A DNA stretch of 64,000 nucleotides. Source: Neurospora intermedia. Taxonomy: Eukaryota > Ascomycota > Sordariomycetes > Sordariales > Sordariaceae. The notes beneath the pieces were generated by a model. That model was given only the letters and a program-made list of their open reading frames with translations, searched no databases and was not told the origin of the DNA. The stretch covers positions 2,480,001-2,544,000 of the forward strand of contig BTPP01000003.1 in the NCBI GenBank assembly GCA_037102815.1, read 5' to 3'. How positions within the stretch are numbered: position 1 is the first letter of the stretch; each line of letters starts with the position of its first letter. Of this stretch, positions 48,166 through 60,760 are shown piece after piece. The position numbers and the translations under genes were made by a program.

Positions 48166-48917
48166 GCATGCCATATGCTCTTTTTGCCCATAACCAACAC
48201 AATATGATGATTCTGGCGGTTTATTCTGGTCCACAGCGAGCGATACTTAACCTTTCTAGTTTCGGTACTCTTCACTTCTGTCTCTAAATCACAGATCGGC
48301 TATAATGCAGCCAGACACTCAAAGACAGAATGACCACGGCATCAACAACACTCGCCGGGCCTTAGGGTAGGGCTGGGTTTGTTTGGGGAAGGAAAAGAAA
48401 ACCACTGGGACCCGTACAAGCTGTACACCTCTGTATGGATATAACTTGTTGGCGTGGTTGTCTAGTAAGGCACACAACGTGACTGGTTACGTGATAACAT
48501 CAAACCGGCTAGCAGAGTGCTAGAGTGCATGGAAGGACAAAAGCCATCATCATAATCTCATAACTACCTGAGCCCAATGCAATGCTTGTCTACTCCTGCA
48601 ACGCCAGAAACATCCACCTGGTCGCTGGTAACCGTGCACGCAAGAGCGAAGATCATGTGTGCAGGTAGCCTTTCATCTGCCTGGGTTTGGGCCTTGAGCC
48701 CTATTACCGGTCGATGCTAATTGGTCTACGCCATTCGATTCCCTTTGCTCCCGCCAAGCGCTCTAACCGAAGAGCCTCGGCGGTTGCAGCGTTCATCTCT
48801 TTTGCTCGAGAGCTCTATTGCGATGTACCAAGGTCCAAACTTATTCAGAATCAAATGCTGGACTTAGACGTGCTTCCAAAAGCAGATGCACCAACCTGGC
48901 GACCAGTCAAGACTGTC
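47753..48917. other. Intergenic region downstream of PRE7, with T31 run
   Basis: A T31 homopolymer lies at 48,130-48,160 (A31 on the minus strand, a possible retroposon tail). No gene is recognised; the plus-strand open stretch at 48,687-49,307 is antisense to PRE7. Confidence 0.5.
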
Positions 48918-49793
48918 TTAGTCCTTCTTCAATGGGAGCAAGACTTCCTCGATTCCGTCTTTGGTGATGACCATCATCTGCAGGCCATCACCGACCTCGA
49001 TGTGACGCTCAACAGCTCCGTCGAAGGCATCCTTGACCAAAACCTCGCCCTCGGATCGTGTGAGCGGCTTGCGCTCGCGCTCCTGGAGCGCATGGCCAAC
49101 ACCACTGCCAGGCTCATACTGGTTCTTGAAGTTGACCTGGTTGTCCAAGAACGGCATAATCAAGCTGGCCGCCGCGCCGCCAGCCCGGCACTGTTCCCTC
49201 TCGTAACTTCCAACGGGATCGTACGAATAGACGGCGCCCTTGCCCTCCTCATCCAAACCACCGAGAATGGCATAGACGTAGTAGGGGAAGAAACGTTTCT
49301 GGTATAGAATGGTCGACAGACGCTGGGCGCATGCCTTGACGCTCATGGGCTTGCCATGGCGGTAGCGGTACATTTTGCAAATAGCGTCGAGACGTTCTTT
49401 CAAGGCCTCTCCATCCGCCGCAAAGCCAACGACGGACAAGACGATGGTGGCGTCCTTCTGGTCTGCCGTGGTGCCTCCGATCTTGAATAGCTTCGGATGG
49501 TATCGCGAGTTGATGCTGTAGCCTGATGTCAGGCGGGTGTCACCGGCCATGATTGTGAAGTCAGCGCCAGCAATGGCAAGCGTCGAACCGCCGTTGTCCG
49601 TGTATCTGGATAGTCAACTGTCAGCTGCGCGATGCCCACTATTGAGGAACAAAAAAAAGCAGCAAGCAGTCGTGTATACTTACGGATCAAAACGATGCTG
49701 TCGCGCACCCTCGGGGGCTGCTGTCCTCGGCGCATCATTGAACGAATAGTTGGGCCCGTTCATGAGGGGGTTCTGACTGAACATGGCAGCCAT
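48918..49793 (-). CDS. PRE7: 20S proteasome subunit beta-6 (Pre7/PSMB1), two exons
   Basis: Exon 1 is 49,684-49,793 and exon 2 is 48,918-49,605. The 78-bp intron (donor GTAAGT, acceptor CAG) splits a Pro codon and restores FDPYTDNGGSTLAIAGADFT, giving 265 aa. Diagnostic beta-6 text includes DTRLTSGYSINSRY, FAADGEALKERL, KRFFPYYVYAILGGLDEEGK, SYDPVGSYEREQCRAGGAAA and LDNQVNFKNQYEPG. Beta-6 is one of the four non-catalytic beta subunits of the 20S core and has no N-terminal catalytic Thr. It assembles in the beta rings of the proteasome in cytosol and nucleus. The start was set at the first ATG (MAAMFSQNPLMNGPNYSF); a second Met three codons later is possible. It diverges from STT4. Confidence 0.96.
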
Positions 49794-51687
49794 GATGGAA
49801 CCGCTTTGTGGTCACAGTTGCGGGATGCTATTAGTTGATGGATTTCGCAGGAATTTAGGTTGGAGAAGCTCGTCCTTGTTTGCGAAAGATCGGGGGTCTG
49901 TCGTGTATCGTTGACGATGGTGAGTTTAGCGGTGATGTGTGATGGTTGATGATGGGAGGTTGTAACTGGCAAGCACCTGAAGCTCCCGCCTACCTACCTA
50001 GCCCTGATCTCTGATAACTGCACGCGTCAACGTGCAGCCGCCTGATGGCTAATGGCGGGGACAGCGGCACTGACGGTTATGGATTAGGGCAGTTCCAACT
50101 GACGTGTAGTCACATGTGCTGGTATGTATCATTACACACTCTTACGATACGGAATGTTATAAACGTAGGAATCTTTGGTCAGTTACGAATTCTGTACTGC
50201 ATTTGACGGCGGTACATGTTCGCTACGTTCATAGCGAAATTCAAACCATACCTCAAGCTAAGTGGAGCGAAAAGAGAGGTATGATACTATGCAAAGATGC
50301 CACTTTGTCAGCTAGTTCGGGGCGGATCAGGAGATGATAAGTGAAGCTATAGCTACCTAGTAGAGTATGTGATGCCCTGACAATCAGGACATATACTTCC
50401 CTAATATATATACTCTGCTGTAATGTAGATATAGCTTCCTTTGTTCGTAGGGCCGCTCTGCCCCCTGCTGGGACCAACAACCTCGACGGGGGCATAGTGA
50501 TTAGGGGCATTAGACTGGTCCGTACACACTCTATTTTTCTTGGGCCGAAGGTATCGGAAGTACACCTGTGTAATTATTGTAATGACAGAATATATGATCG
50601 ACATATGGTCAATATATGCTAATATTCACATTCACATACGGGGGCCTCTCACCGGCCTCCTACACCCCCGGAGCTAACCCTAACCCTAACTAACCCTAAC
50701 TAACCCTAACTAACCCCAACTAACCTAATACTAATTAGTAACTTATAAAGAAGTCGGGTATTGACGGCTGTTCGGGGGCGTAATTACAAGCTAGTACGGA
50801 GGAGGTACCAAAAGCGACTTGGCACGTGATCAGACCCATATTTTCTAATGCCCCCATTAACCGTTCCCCCTCGACGGGACGAAGGATGGAAGGTGGGGCC
50901 TGGGTGCCCTTGCGCCGGGGGGGTTGCCAGCAGCATCAGATGGCCTGTCGCTTTCATGTACTTGTATGCAGTATAGTAGTGGGGCTTGGGTGCCCCTGAC
51001 CGCGCTGAGGCTTGCTCGGCCTGGACTTCCATCCACCGCTGCCATCACGGCCCTCTAACAATACAGTAGGTACGTACCGTTCCCCTAAAATGGAGTGTAA
51101 TGATGGATACCGACTCCCGGAATTGCATGGCTGCGTAGAGGTACCGGGCAGTTGCAACTCGACGTTAACGCGCCATCGTCCCCTTTAACGACTGGTCCAT
51201 GTGATTCCGGCATAACCTGAACCTCCCATCTTTATCGTCATCGCCCGTGACCCTTTGCGAAAGCGCACAGAATAAGACTTCAAATCGTCCATCTTCCGAT
51301 CCCTAGCTGTATGGAAGAGAACCGGGGAACTTCCAAGGTAGGCGTCATGACGGTCTCTACAAGTATAGAGGTTCCTTCAAGTGCACCCTGAATATCTCCT
51401 ACACCGTACCGTCTCTACATTTGTGCTCTGACGTCTTTAACTCATGCTAAGGTGTATATGATATTGCAGATTATTTATTACGCCCTGCTGCTAGGCTCCT
51501 CTAGCGGTTACTCGTCCATCTTCCGGTGTCTTCTCTGGAGCCACGGAGATCTAATACAATAATCGAACCGATCGACCCATATCTGCCCCTATTCGGCTCT
51601 TCAGACAGCTTCAACTATCCGGCTCGTGTCGGTCTGTGCGACTATCGGTCTCTTCCTTGTTTCCCGGTCTCGGCACCGCTGCTCACC
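49794..51687. other. Divergent PRE7/STT4 intergenic region
   Basis: About 1.9 kb with both promoters. The central part (50,100-50,760) is more AT-rich and holds a telomere-like tract. No gene is recognised. The STT4-proximal 200 bp are pyrimidine-rich. Confidence 0.5.
50674..50728. repeat. Interstitial telomere-like repeat (CTAACCC / CTAACCCTAA units)
   Basis: CTAACCCTAACCC is followed by 10-bp units TAACTAACCC three times, then degenerate copies. The complement is TTAGGG/TTAGGGTTAG, the fungal telomere motif with an inserted TTAG. About 55 bp. Confidence 0.85.
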
Positions 51688-54600
51688 ATGGGCCGCAGTA
51701 TTCGGAGCAAGGCTCTGCTACAGATCGCCGCCTTGTCCGCCTCGAACCCGGCCGGTTCCTTCGACCAGTCTGACCTTGACAAGCTATGCAGAGTCTCGGT
51801 CACGCAAGGCCATTCTGCTCCAGGCGCTGTCAATGGCCGTGGTCCATCATCTCCGTCTTCGGTGCCCCCTGGCGGGCCTAATGTTGGGCGCATCCCCATG
51901 GTACAATGGCAACGCCACTCTGTCCCCAACTTTCTAGAACAGTTCGCTGACTGGGCGTCTAGACTATCAAGGAATACGAAGTTCTTTTCGCTCTCTGCAA
52001 GGCCGCGCCCAGCTTGACGACTGCCCAGAGTGCACAGAAGCTCACTAGACACTTGGTGCCATATCTTATGGATTCACATTCTCAGACCTTTGCCCTGTCG
52101 CCGTTTTTCCGAGAAGTTGAGCCCTCTCCCACCGAATCCCTCAGCTATCACGTCACCACTGCTTTGCTGTCTCTCGGTATAGGGCACGCGACTCATGTCC
52201 AACAAGAGGTTTCTGACAGTATCTGGGCCTACCTCAACGCCTGTGCCCATGCAACACAGACTCTTACCGAGGCCAACTACGAGGGCCCGGCCGCTCTTGA
52301 CGATGCCATCCGGACCGCTACCATTACCGTTGCTCTGTTGGGATTTTTGGACGCTGCTTGTGCACAGGCTGATTTCTGGAAGTCTGGGGGCCGCTTGAGC
52401 CTGGTCGAGCGGTTGCGTAATATGCTGTCCCCGCCCTTTTTGGTGGCGGTAGAGACTGCCTTTTCCATTATTCGCAACTCGCATTCCCACGATCGTTATG
52501 CCAAAGAATGGAGGCGATGGTTACGCCTATACGACGAAGCTGGGCGGCCATTGGGGGCCTTGCTGTTGCAACGTAGCTTTATGAGATTGCTTGTTGCCGC
52601 CACCTCTCTCTTGGTTGCAGAGCCCGAGGCGCTACGGTCCACTCACGTACTGGATATCCTCATGTCGGGTGATGGGTTGCGTCAATCACTGTCTGATAAA
52701 AACGGCGATGCCGACTCCCGCTCGGTGGAATTATACGCCACGGTTGCCATGGACCAGATGAATGATCTGGAATCAAGTGCTGATTTTGACAGCCTGTCGC
52801 CCGCCAAGCAGAGACTCGCCTTTGCTGTCAAGGGGGCCGCGTTGATCAGTTATCTCAACGCGGCTACCCTGAACGAAGAGGCGGCTGACAGCGATGTACT
52901 CATGCCCTGGCTCGAAGACACTCTTGGCGATCCCTCGAGTATGGTAGACGAAGATCTGGCTTCGATAGTGCTCAAGTCAATGGCACTACTGTGCAGGATC
53001 ATCCCCAGCTATGCCGCCAACGTCAGCCGCCTACTACCACGCTTTATAGTCCAGGGCGGATACAAGAGCCAGACAGTGACGGTGGCTTCCAAATGCCTCG
53101 CTTATGTTTTGCAGATGCTTTCAAAGGATGCCGTCATCACGACTTTATACACCCTTGGAAATGTTCTGAGCCCTGGCGGTGAGCGGGCCACGACCAACGG
53201 AGCTGGGGGTGAGACCCGAAATGACACTCTCGAAGTATACGGGAACAGGCAATCGGCGGGCAGTGCAATTTCTCTTCAGCTTTCAGGCGAGGAAGAATCC
53301 TCTGCAGTCCAGGGCAATGCTGTTCAGGCCATTTGCGAAATTGCCGGCATTTGTAAAGATGTTAAGGTTACTGGCCTTGCTCAATCCATGCTCGCCCAGA
53401 AAATCGTCAGGCTGAGTAGTCCTCTTGATACCCGTATCATCACTGGTGCTGCCACCCTGGCTATCAGCGGCAGCCAGTCTGAATTCCGCAACCTGCTCAA
53501 GCACTACGCCGCTCTCGCCCACAATGCGGTGGTGGAAAGCAGGGAGGGAATTTTGCTGGCCGTAAGTCAAGGCCACTCTTCTCGTTAGACGCACACATGC
53601 TGACTATCATGATAGATTGGGCGAGCTCGCAACTACCTTTCCTGCAACATCACTCGCGACTCTCCCCTCTACAGCATCTATTTGGAGCACTTACTGGATG
53701 GCATCATCTCCAAGGGAGATGCCCACGGTCTTCCCTCTCAAAGCGCCAAGGAGTCCGACATGGAACTTGCCGCTCGTGAGATCGCACAACTGCTCCAACC
53801 TCTTGCCTTGTTCATGTCTACCAATGCCAACGACATTGGCTTTGGAGCTGAAGCAGATGATGATACCTATTCTATGCTTCGTGACTCGTGGTTTAACATA
53901 GTCGTCCATGGCTTTACGCCCTCGACAGACCGTGGCAAACGCTATGCGGGCGAGCTTCGTGTCATGGCTATCTACTCGCCACCCCTCGTACTAGACAGCC
54001 GCGGGGAACAAGATGAAAGTGATATTGAGCTCAACCCTATCCTACGCAGAGGCGAGAGCTCTGACCGGGAGTCCTTGCAGAAGAAATACCTCTCGGAGCT
54101 GATTCCGTCCCGGGCAGGCGAGATCAAGGGGCTCAGTTATCGCAAGGTGATATTCCTGAATGCCGCTTACCTCGTCGAGAGCTTGCGAGCGGATGCGGGT
54201 GACTGCACTAAGGCTCTTTCATACTTCAATGAACCGAGCATGCGCCGCGGAGAAGTCAGTCGTACGATGGACGGTATCATGGACGCCGTGATGAGCCGAT
54301 ATCTGAGGAGGGCTCTCGGTGGCTCCAACCCGACATTTTCGGCTCAATTTGCGGCTGGCCAGCTTGCGAGAATCTTCTGCGCGTGCTGTCACCGCATAGA
54401 CCGAGTCCAACAGGCGGCTTTTGGCTGTGCAGACCGCATCATCAGAGATATTCCGTCGGCACTCTGCCAGAGATCATCTCTGTTCGCACTCCTTGAACTT
54501 CTTTCCCTCATGTGGACAAGCTGTCTTGAGGCCGAGACAGATCGGTATGAACCAAGAACTACCTTCAAGTCGTCCAGAGGTAACGTTACCGTCGAGCTCT

Positions 54601-57600
54601 CTCATGACTACCAATTCAGGCACCTCACACTCGAAAGACTGCATCGAAAGGCAAAGGAGTGGCTCACTAGCGCTGTTAACACAGCACCTGCCGATGTCAA
54701 GGGCCTCTTGCAAACCTACCTTTCTGATTTTGATGATGACGCTTCTTATGGGCACATGTCACTTGGCCGATCTTTTGCTGTCGACATTGGCTCAGTAATC
54801 CCTTCGACAGACCAGAGGCTGGCTTTGCTTGACGTGTTGGGGGATTACCGTATCAACACTGCTTCGGATTTCATGGCACAGTATACCAAGCGCCAGGAAT
54901 ATCGATACACAGAGACACTTCCAGACCGCAGCTTGGAATGGCAGGGTTTCATGCACCCTGACCAGGCAACTTCTTCTCTCCCATCAGTGACCAGCGACAG
55001 CCTCGACGCCATAACCGCTCTTGCTCATATTGAGAAGCGCGTTCTCAGCCGCAAAACCACTCCGCTTACAGATGTCAGGAACACTTTGCGCCGTGCTGCT
55101 GCTTTGCTGTGTCGCAGTACTGATGACGAATGCTCCATTGTCCACTATTTGGTCAGCATTCCGTTCGGAATCTTTACGAAGCAGTCTATCAAACTTGGAG
55201 TGTCTCTCTGGCTGGGCGTGATCAACGAGAATCCGCGGATGGAACCCCGGATCCTTGCCGAAATAGCCCAGCAGTGGGAATTCAGTATCCAAAAGCGGCT
55301 CGGTCTTTTTAGTTCTACCATTTGCAACCCCGATCCCTTCTTCTTGAAGGAAGAATTTGCGCCCACCGACTCGGCGTCCGTCGCAAAGCGTAAGCAACTG
55401 GTGCATAACATTCTCGCACCTCACACTCGACTTCTGCAGTTTTTTGCAAGTCATTACAACGCTACGCGGCTTGGAAACCCAGATACCCAGCAGATCTTCC
55501 TCCGTCTCCTGGAAGTGACCCTGACTGCAATGAAGCTCTCTCATCCTCACCCTATGGCCAGAGAGATTCGGTTCCAGACTGTATTGTTTGGATTGCGAGT
55601 TCTCGCCACGAGCACAACCATGGGAACCACGGCACAGTGGAGGCTGAAGGACCTTGTCCTTTCTGCAGGCCTTAGCTGGTTTTGCGCAGCCCCATGCTGG
55701 TCGTTCGGTAGCAATGTACTGCAGCTGAAGACAGAAATCACCCTGATATCAGACGTTCTCATGGCTTTGAAGACGACGGCAACAGTTGGAGCACAGACGG
55801 TGGGCAAAAGGTCTTTGGCTTCCAAGGAAAGACTGTTGCAGTTGCTTCTGGAAAATGAGCAGTCGCGACTGACTGTTTGGGTGCAACCGCTGGGTGAGCC
55901 GCTCAAGACACCACATCATCTGATTCATCAGACAACTGCGAATAAGAATCTTGTAGAGGTACGTATCGTGGATTTCAGTTATGAGAAAACTGATTTGGCT
56001 GACCGTTGCATAGGCCGCCATCTTCCCCCTTGTTCGGATTGCGTGGCTCGAATCTCCTTCATTGGCTGTGCATCTCGCCAGCAGATTTCCTTATCCGCGA
56101 GTCAAGCAAGAAGTTCGGTGGCTTCTTCTGAATTTCCCTGCCAAGGCGATCAAAGAGCCCGAAGCGGTGGCGACACTTGTTGACGGCTCATTGCCCGAAG
56201 ATGTTAGCTTTCAACTCAAGGTATCTACATCCGTTAGCTGCTAACGAAACTGCGACTATCTCTCTATACTGGTTGCTAACTTTCACACCTTAGTACCTTC
56301 TCTTCTGGGCCCCGGTTAACCCCATAACGTCGATAACGTTTTTCCTGCCCGCATACCGGAATCATCCTTATCTGATACAGTACGCCATGAGGGCACTGGA
56401 AAGTCATTCTGTTGACGTGACATTCTTCTATGTCCCGCAAATTGTGCAAACCCTTCGTTATGATGCTCTAGGTTACGTTGAGCGCTACATCCTCGAGACA
56501 GCCCAGTTCTCCCAACTCTTCGCGCATCAAATCATCTGGAACATGAAGGCGAACGCCTATAAGGACGAAGACGCTACAATCGTAAGTTATCTTAATTTGG
56601 GTTCGGTCGGCAAAGAGATTGATATACTAATACGACATAGCCGGATGCGATTAAACCAACCCTTGACAAAGTCATGGGCCACATGATAGACAGTTTCTCT
56701 ACCGTCGATCGTGAATTCTATGAACGCGAATTTGCCTTCTTCGATGAGGTGACTAGCATTTCGGGCAAGCTTAAGCCTTTCATTAAGAAGTCCAAGCCGG
56801 AGAAGAAGCAAAAGATCGAGGAGGAATTGCGCAACATCAAGGTTGAGGTTGGCGTCTATCTGCCCAGTAACCCGGATGGCGTGGTCATCGGCATTGATCG
56901 AAAGTCAGGCAAGCCATTGCAGAGTCACGCAAAAGCTCCTTTCATGGCAACTTTCCGCATTCAAAAGTCCAAAGGAGGGGTGGAAGAGACTGAGGACATG
57001 ATCGAAGAATCGGAAGCGGATAGTGATGATGCGGCTAAGGCCAGCACCATTGAGGTGTGGCAATCGGCCATCTTCAAGGTCGGTGACGACTGCAGACAAG
57101 ACGTGTTGGCCCTCCAGATGATCGCCGCCTTCCGAGGAATCTTTCAGACAGTCGGTCTTGATGTCTTTGTCTTTCCTTACCGAGTGACGGCCACAGCCCC
57201 TGGCTGCGGTGTCATCGATGTCCTTCCCAACTCCATATCCCGAGACATGCTGGGCCGAGAAGCCGTCAACGGGCTCCATGACTACTTCGTTTCCAAGTAT
57301 GGCAACGAGGATTCACTTCGCTTCCAACAGGCCCGAAACAACTTTGTCAAGAGTATGGCTGCATACTCGGTCATTTCGTTCCTCCTACAATTCAAGGACA
57401 GGCATAACGGTAACATCATGATTGATGATGCCGGCCACATTCTTCACATCGATTTCGGTTTCTGTTTCGATATTGCCCCTGGTGGTATCAAGTTTGAGCG
57501 TGCCCCGTTCAAGCTGACATCCGAAATGCTTGCTGTGATGGGCGGCAGTCCAGATCACCAGTCCTTCAAGTGGTTTGAGGAGCTGTGTATCAAAGCCTTC

Positions 57601-57837
57601 CTTGCTTCCCGGCAATACGCGGAAAAGTTGTCACAGATTGTGTTGCTGATGATGGACAGCGGCTTGCCATGCTTCAAGCCGGAGAGCGTGAAGCACTTCA
57701 AGGAGCGATTTGTGCTGGAGAAGAGTGAGCGTGAGGCAGCCGATTTCATGAAGGATCTTATCAGGAAGAGTTACGCAAGCTATTCGACGGGATTGTACGA
57801 CCAATTCCAGCTTCTGACGAACGGCATCCCTTACTAA
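51688..57837 (+). CDS. STT4: Phosphatidylinositol 4-kinase Stt4 (type III alpha), six exons
   Basis: Exons are 51,688-51,900, 51,963-53,561, 53,616-55,958, 56,014-56,220, 56,294-56,581 and 56,641-57,837, all joined in phase 0. Introns are 62, 54, 55, 73 and 59 bp, and the product is about 1948 aa. The start MGRSIRSKALLQIA in CTCACCATGG matches Stt4 N-termini. A PIK helical region lies around 1386-1550 (LASRFPYPRVKQEVRWLLLN). The kinase domain fills exon 6, with an ATP-site Lys at about 1696 (FKVGDDCRQD), catalytic loop DRHNGN at 1803-1808, DFG at 1821-1823 and C-terminus LLTNGIPY. It makes PI4P at the plasma membrane, feeding PI(4,5)P2 and cell-wall integrity signalling. Intron 1 has a weak donor (GTACAA), but branch GCTGAC and in-frame PMTIKEYEVLFALC support it. 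Confidence 0.95.
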
Positions 57838-58509
57838 GATTTTGGGCGTTGTTGGTGATTGGGGCATTCTCCTCAGGCCATCTGTTACAATTTCCACATA
57901 ATGCTCGTCCAGTTCTATATTACCTGCACGACAGTTCCGTAATGTACAATTTTTCATTCTTTCGTCATCGCCCATCTCCGGTCATGATTTGGTCTTGACT
58001 CAAGCTGAGGGCCGATGATTTTGCCCACCAAAATTGAACCGTGATTGTATTGATTCTTGAACGTTGGTGTGCCTGATGTGTAGCCATCATCTTGTAAGCC
58101 AGGCACGCTGGTTACTTCCTCTCTTTCGAACAGCCTTGTTACCTGATCAACCAGCCAGCCATCAGCCAGCGTTCGAAGCAGTCGACTATCGCCTGCTGAA
58201 GGCGTAAGTCCGCCCTTGTGCGGAGGTAAGGTTGCCAAGCTAACGTATGTGATTTCTGACAGCCCACGACCGGCGGTCCTGGATCTTGACAAACTTCCGA
58301 GACGTACCAACACCCTCGAGCCAGAAAGCTGGACTGGCCAAGACTGGGGCCAGCTGAGGCTCTGACAATGCCGGGAGTCTCGCTGACCTTGTATGGTGGC
58401 ACCATCCAACCTCAACAATCAATCAACCGGGCTTGCCTACGTGTGAGATGAGAACACGAGGCGCACCTCGGTAAACTCCGGTGAGCCTAACACGCTCACT
58501 GCGCCGAGC
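57838..58509. other. Convergent intergenic region STT4 / CDF transporter
   Basis: 3' flanks only. No gene or repeat is recognised. Confidence 0.5.
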
Positions 58510-60611
58510 TTATATGTTGTGTTGCTGTTCCATATGAGTGGGGAGGTTGTAACTAGCATAGTCGACGTGGACAAACGCTCTATCGACAATTGGGACAGAT
58601 TCTATGACATATTGGAGGCTTTCACTGTACCCCGCAGGTCAACTCGTCTGTCATCAAATAAAATGTTCCAACCAATGCGCGGGGGTTTGAAGAATGTATA
58701 CTTACGCCAAATCATGACTGTCCTTGAGTGACGTGCTGGCATCCAAAACAATGTCAACCTCAACGTTAAGCTTGTCTCCCGAGTGGTAGGCTTGCAAGCC
58801 CTGGATCTGTTTGATAGTCTTCGCGAATCGCATCGTTAAGTAGAGCACTATTTTCGGTTCTGTTAGCAAAGGATGGAGGCAGGGAAAAGCGGACTGGGCT
58901 GAACTCCTCGGCAACGGCGACAATCGCAACGGCACTTACAGATATTGCGTTGATCAGCAGTGGCGGAAAAGCCGGTCAGGTGTCTGATGTGCTCCCCGGA
59001 TGTTTGAGACCAGTTGAAGATGACCACCAATGAGAGTAGCAAGCCTCCAAGCGCATCGAGCCACCAGATTTGACAGTAGTAGCCAACTGCATCGACAAAG
59101 GTGGAGGTCAGTGTGAGGCAATGAGGCTTTGGAGTAAGAGGGGGAAAGACAGACTTAATGGGAAAGCGATTGAGCCGGCGTTGAATATGACATCGGTGCT
59201 GGCATCCGAGGCCCTGAAGAAACATGTAAGCCAGTGTCTTTCATCTCAAGGAGAAGCAGGTGAGGGATTGAGGGTTTTGCGTTCTCCTACTTACAAGGCC
59301 TGGACACTGGAGTTCTTGATGAGACGGCACCAGAGCCAACACATGCCCTTGATGAGGACGGTACTCAACATGATGGCTATGGCCGGCACACCACTTGTAA
59401 AACGAAACATATCAGCATTAGAGTAAAAGAAAGGCCTGAAGAGGTCTGAAGAGGTCGACGGGGAGTAGGGATTAAGGACACATACAGTTCAATAACCTCC
59501 CGGTCATTTGACATGAGGCGTTGGATAGCTTCGAGGGCGACCTGAGCAAACGACGTGATCATGATAACGGAGAAGACAAGCACCCCAATCGGCTCCAGTC
59601 TTCTTCGCCCAATGGGATATCGATATTGATCCTGTCGGCTGATCAGCCAGGTAGTGATCCACACAATGGCAGTCGACAGGAAATCCAGAATCGCGTCCAC
59701 CAAACTTGCCAATACTGAGACGGATGGGACGGTCAGGACTACCGCGAGCTTGCCGACTAGGAGGATAGCGTTGGCAGCAAAGTTGATGTAAATAGCCAAG
59801 GTAACGATGGAGGCGGAGCTATCGACATCATCATCCTCGAGCCATGGGATCTCAGGCCGGGTCTCCTGGCTAGCAACTTGGTCACTGTCCTCGTCGTTGA
59901 CGGCGTGGTCATCACCACCGAAGAGAGGTGTGGTCTCGGTTGGTCGGTAGATGTCCTTGGGCGTCCGCTTGACCTTACGAGTCTTGGAGAATGTTGGGGC
60001 GGGCTCTGCAGCGGCACCGCTGGTTGGCGGCGTGGTAACAGGAGCCTCCAGACCTCCACGGAAAGCCCATGGCGGAAGGTCGTTGTATTCATTGAGTAGG
60101 TCATGAGGCAAGGATGAATCCAGAAGTTTATCAATGTACAGATACTGCTGGACGAGGTAGTTGCAACGCTCATAGTATTCACGGCTACAACAGGGCATCA
60201 GCGTCAAGCGGCTCGAGCAAGGATTACGGGCAACACTAACATGGACTTTTTCATGGTCGCCAGCTCGTCTTCGGTCTTCCAATATCTTTCCCACCGATAT
60301 CGAGGGTTGCTGTTTCCGATCAGGCGCATGCTGCGCATATGAGGTCCGTTGAGAACAGCGCTCATGCGCCGCTCATCCCGGCGGGGAGATTCATCATCCA
60401 CTAATCTCCGTTCCACCCCAAGACCTGCAAGAGCCTCCTCCTCGTCACGGAAAGGGTTTAAAGGGTTTGGTAGTGATATACCAGGGCGGTTTCTGATGAG
60501 CGATGCCAGCGCGCTATGTCCTTTGGGGGCCGGTGGTTGCGGCTCTTGCAGGCAGAGAAATGGACCGCTGCGGCCGCCCGGATATGAATGTGCGTAATTT
60601 GGAGATGCCAT
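58510..60611 (-). CDS. Cation diffusion facilitator (CDF) transporter, Mn-type DxxxD motifs, seven exons
   Basis: Exons: 60,611-60,241; 60,184-59,486; 59,393-59,295; 59,213-59,155; 59,086-58,940; 58,847-58,706; 58,624-58,510. Phases agree at every junction, giving 543 aa. A ~245-residue hydrophilic N-terminus contains the fungal CDF block YLYIDKLLDSSLPHDLLNEY. TM1 is about 250-275 and TM2 about 279-301, with DAILD (287-291); RYPIGRRRLEPIGV lies in the following loop. TM5 carries DASTD (393-397). DxxxD in both TM2 and TM5 is the signature of Mn-transporting CDFs, whereas Zn-CDFs use HxxxD. The C-terminal cytoplasmic domain is present (DKLNVEVDIVLDA, SLQYVIESVPIVDRAFVHVD). It likely exports Mn2+, or perhaps Fe2+, from the cytosol into vacuole or Golgi. 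Some donors are weak (GTCTGT for intron 4). An upstream in-frame Met at 60,686 is possible. Confidence 0.92.
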
Positions 60612-60739
60612 TCCCTCCTGCCGTCGTTTTTGATGACTTTGGATGGTGAGTGAAAAGGCCGAGGGAAAGAGGACCCGCTGAATCAAAGATAGACAATCAG
60701 AAAGGGAAGATAAGGGCGTGTTTGTCTCCCCTGAAATCG
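60612..60739. promoter_or_regulatory. CDF transporter proximal upstream region
   Basis: Only about 130 bp separate the CDF start from the edge of a transposon relic, so the promoter probably overlaps transposon sequence. Confidence 0.3.
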
Positions 60740-60760
60740 GGCTCTGAAGTGTTCAGAGCC
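60740..60760. repeat. Perfect hairpin, 9-bp arms and 3-nt loop
   Basis: GGCTCTGAA, then GTG, then TTCAGAGCC. It sits at the boundary between normal and RIP-mutated sequence and is probably part of the Harbinger terminal region. Confidence 0.75.

Noticed and set aside
48687-49307. 206-codon plus-strand open frame
   Set aside because: It is exactly antisense to the conserved PRE7 exon and shows no family similarity of its own.
51526-51687. Upstream in-frame extension of STT4
   Set aside because: It begins at GTG, not ATG. The ATG at 51,688 has a strong context and matches Stt4 N-termini.
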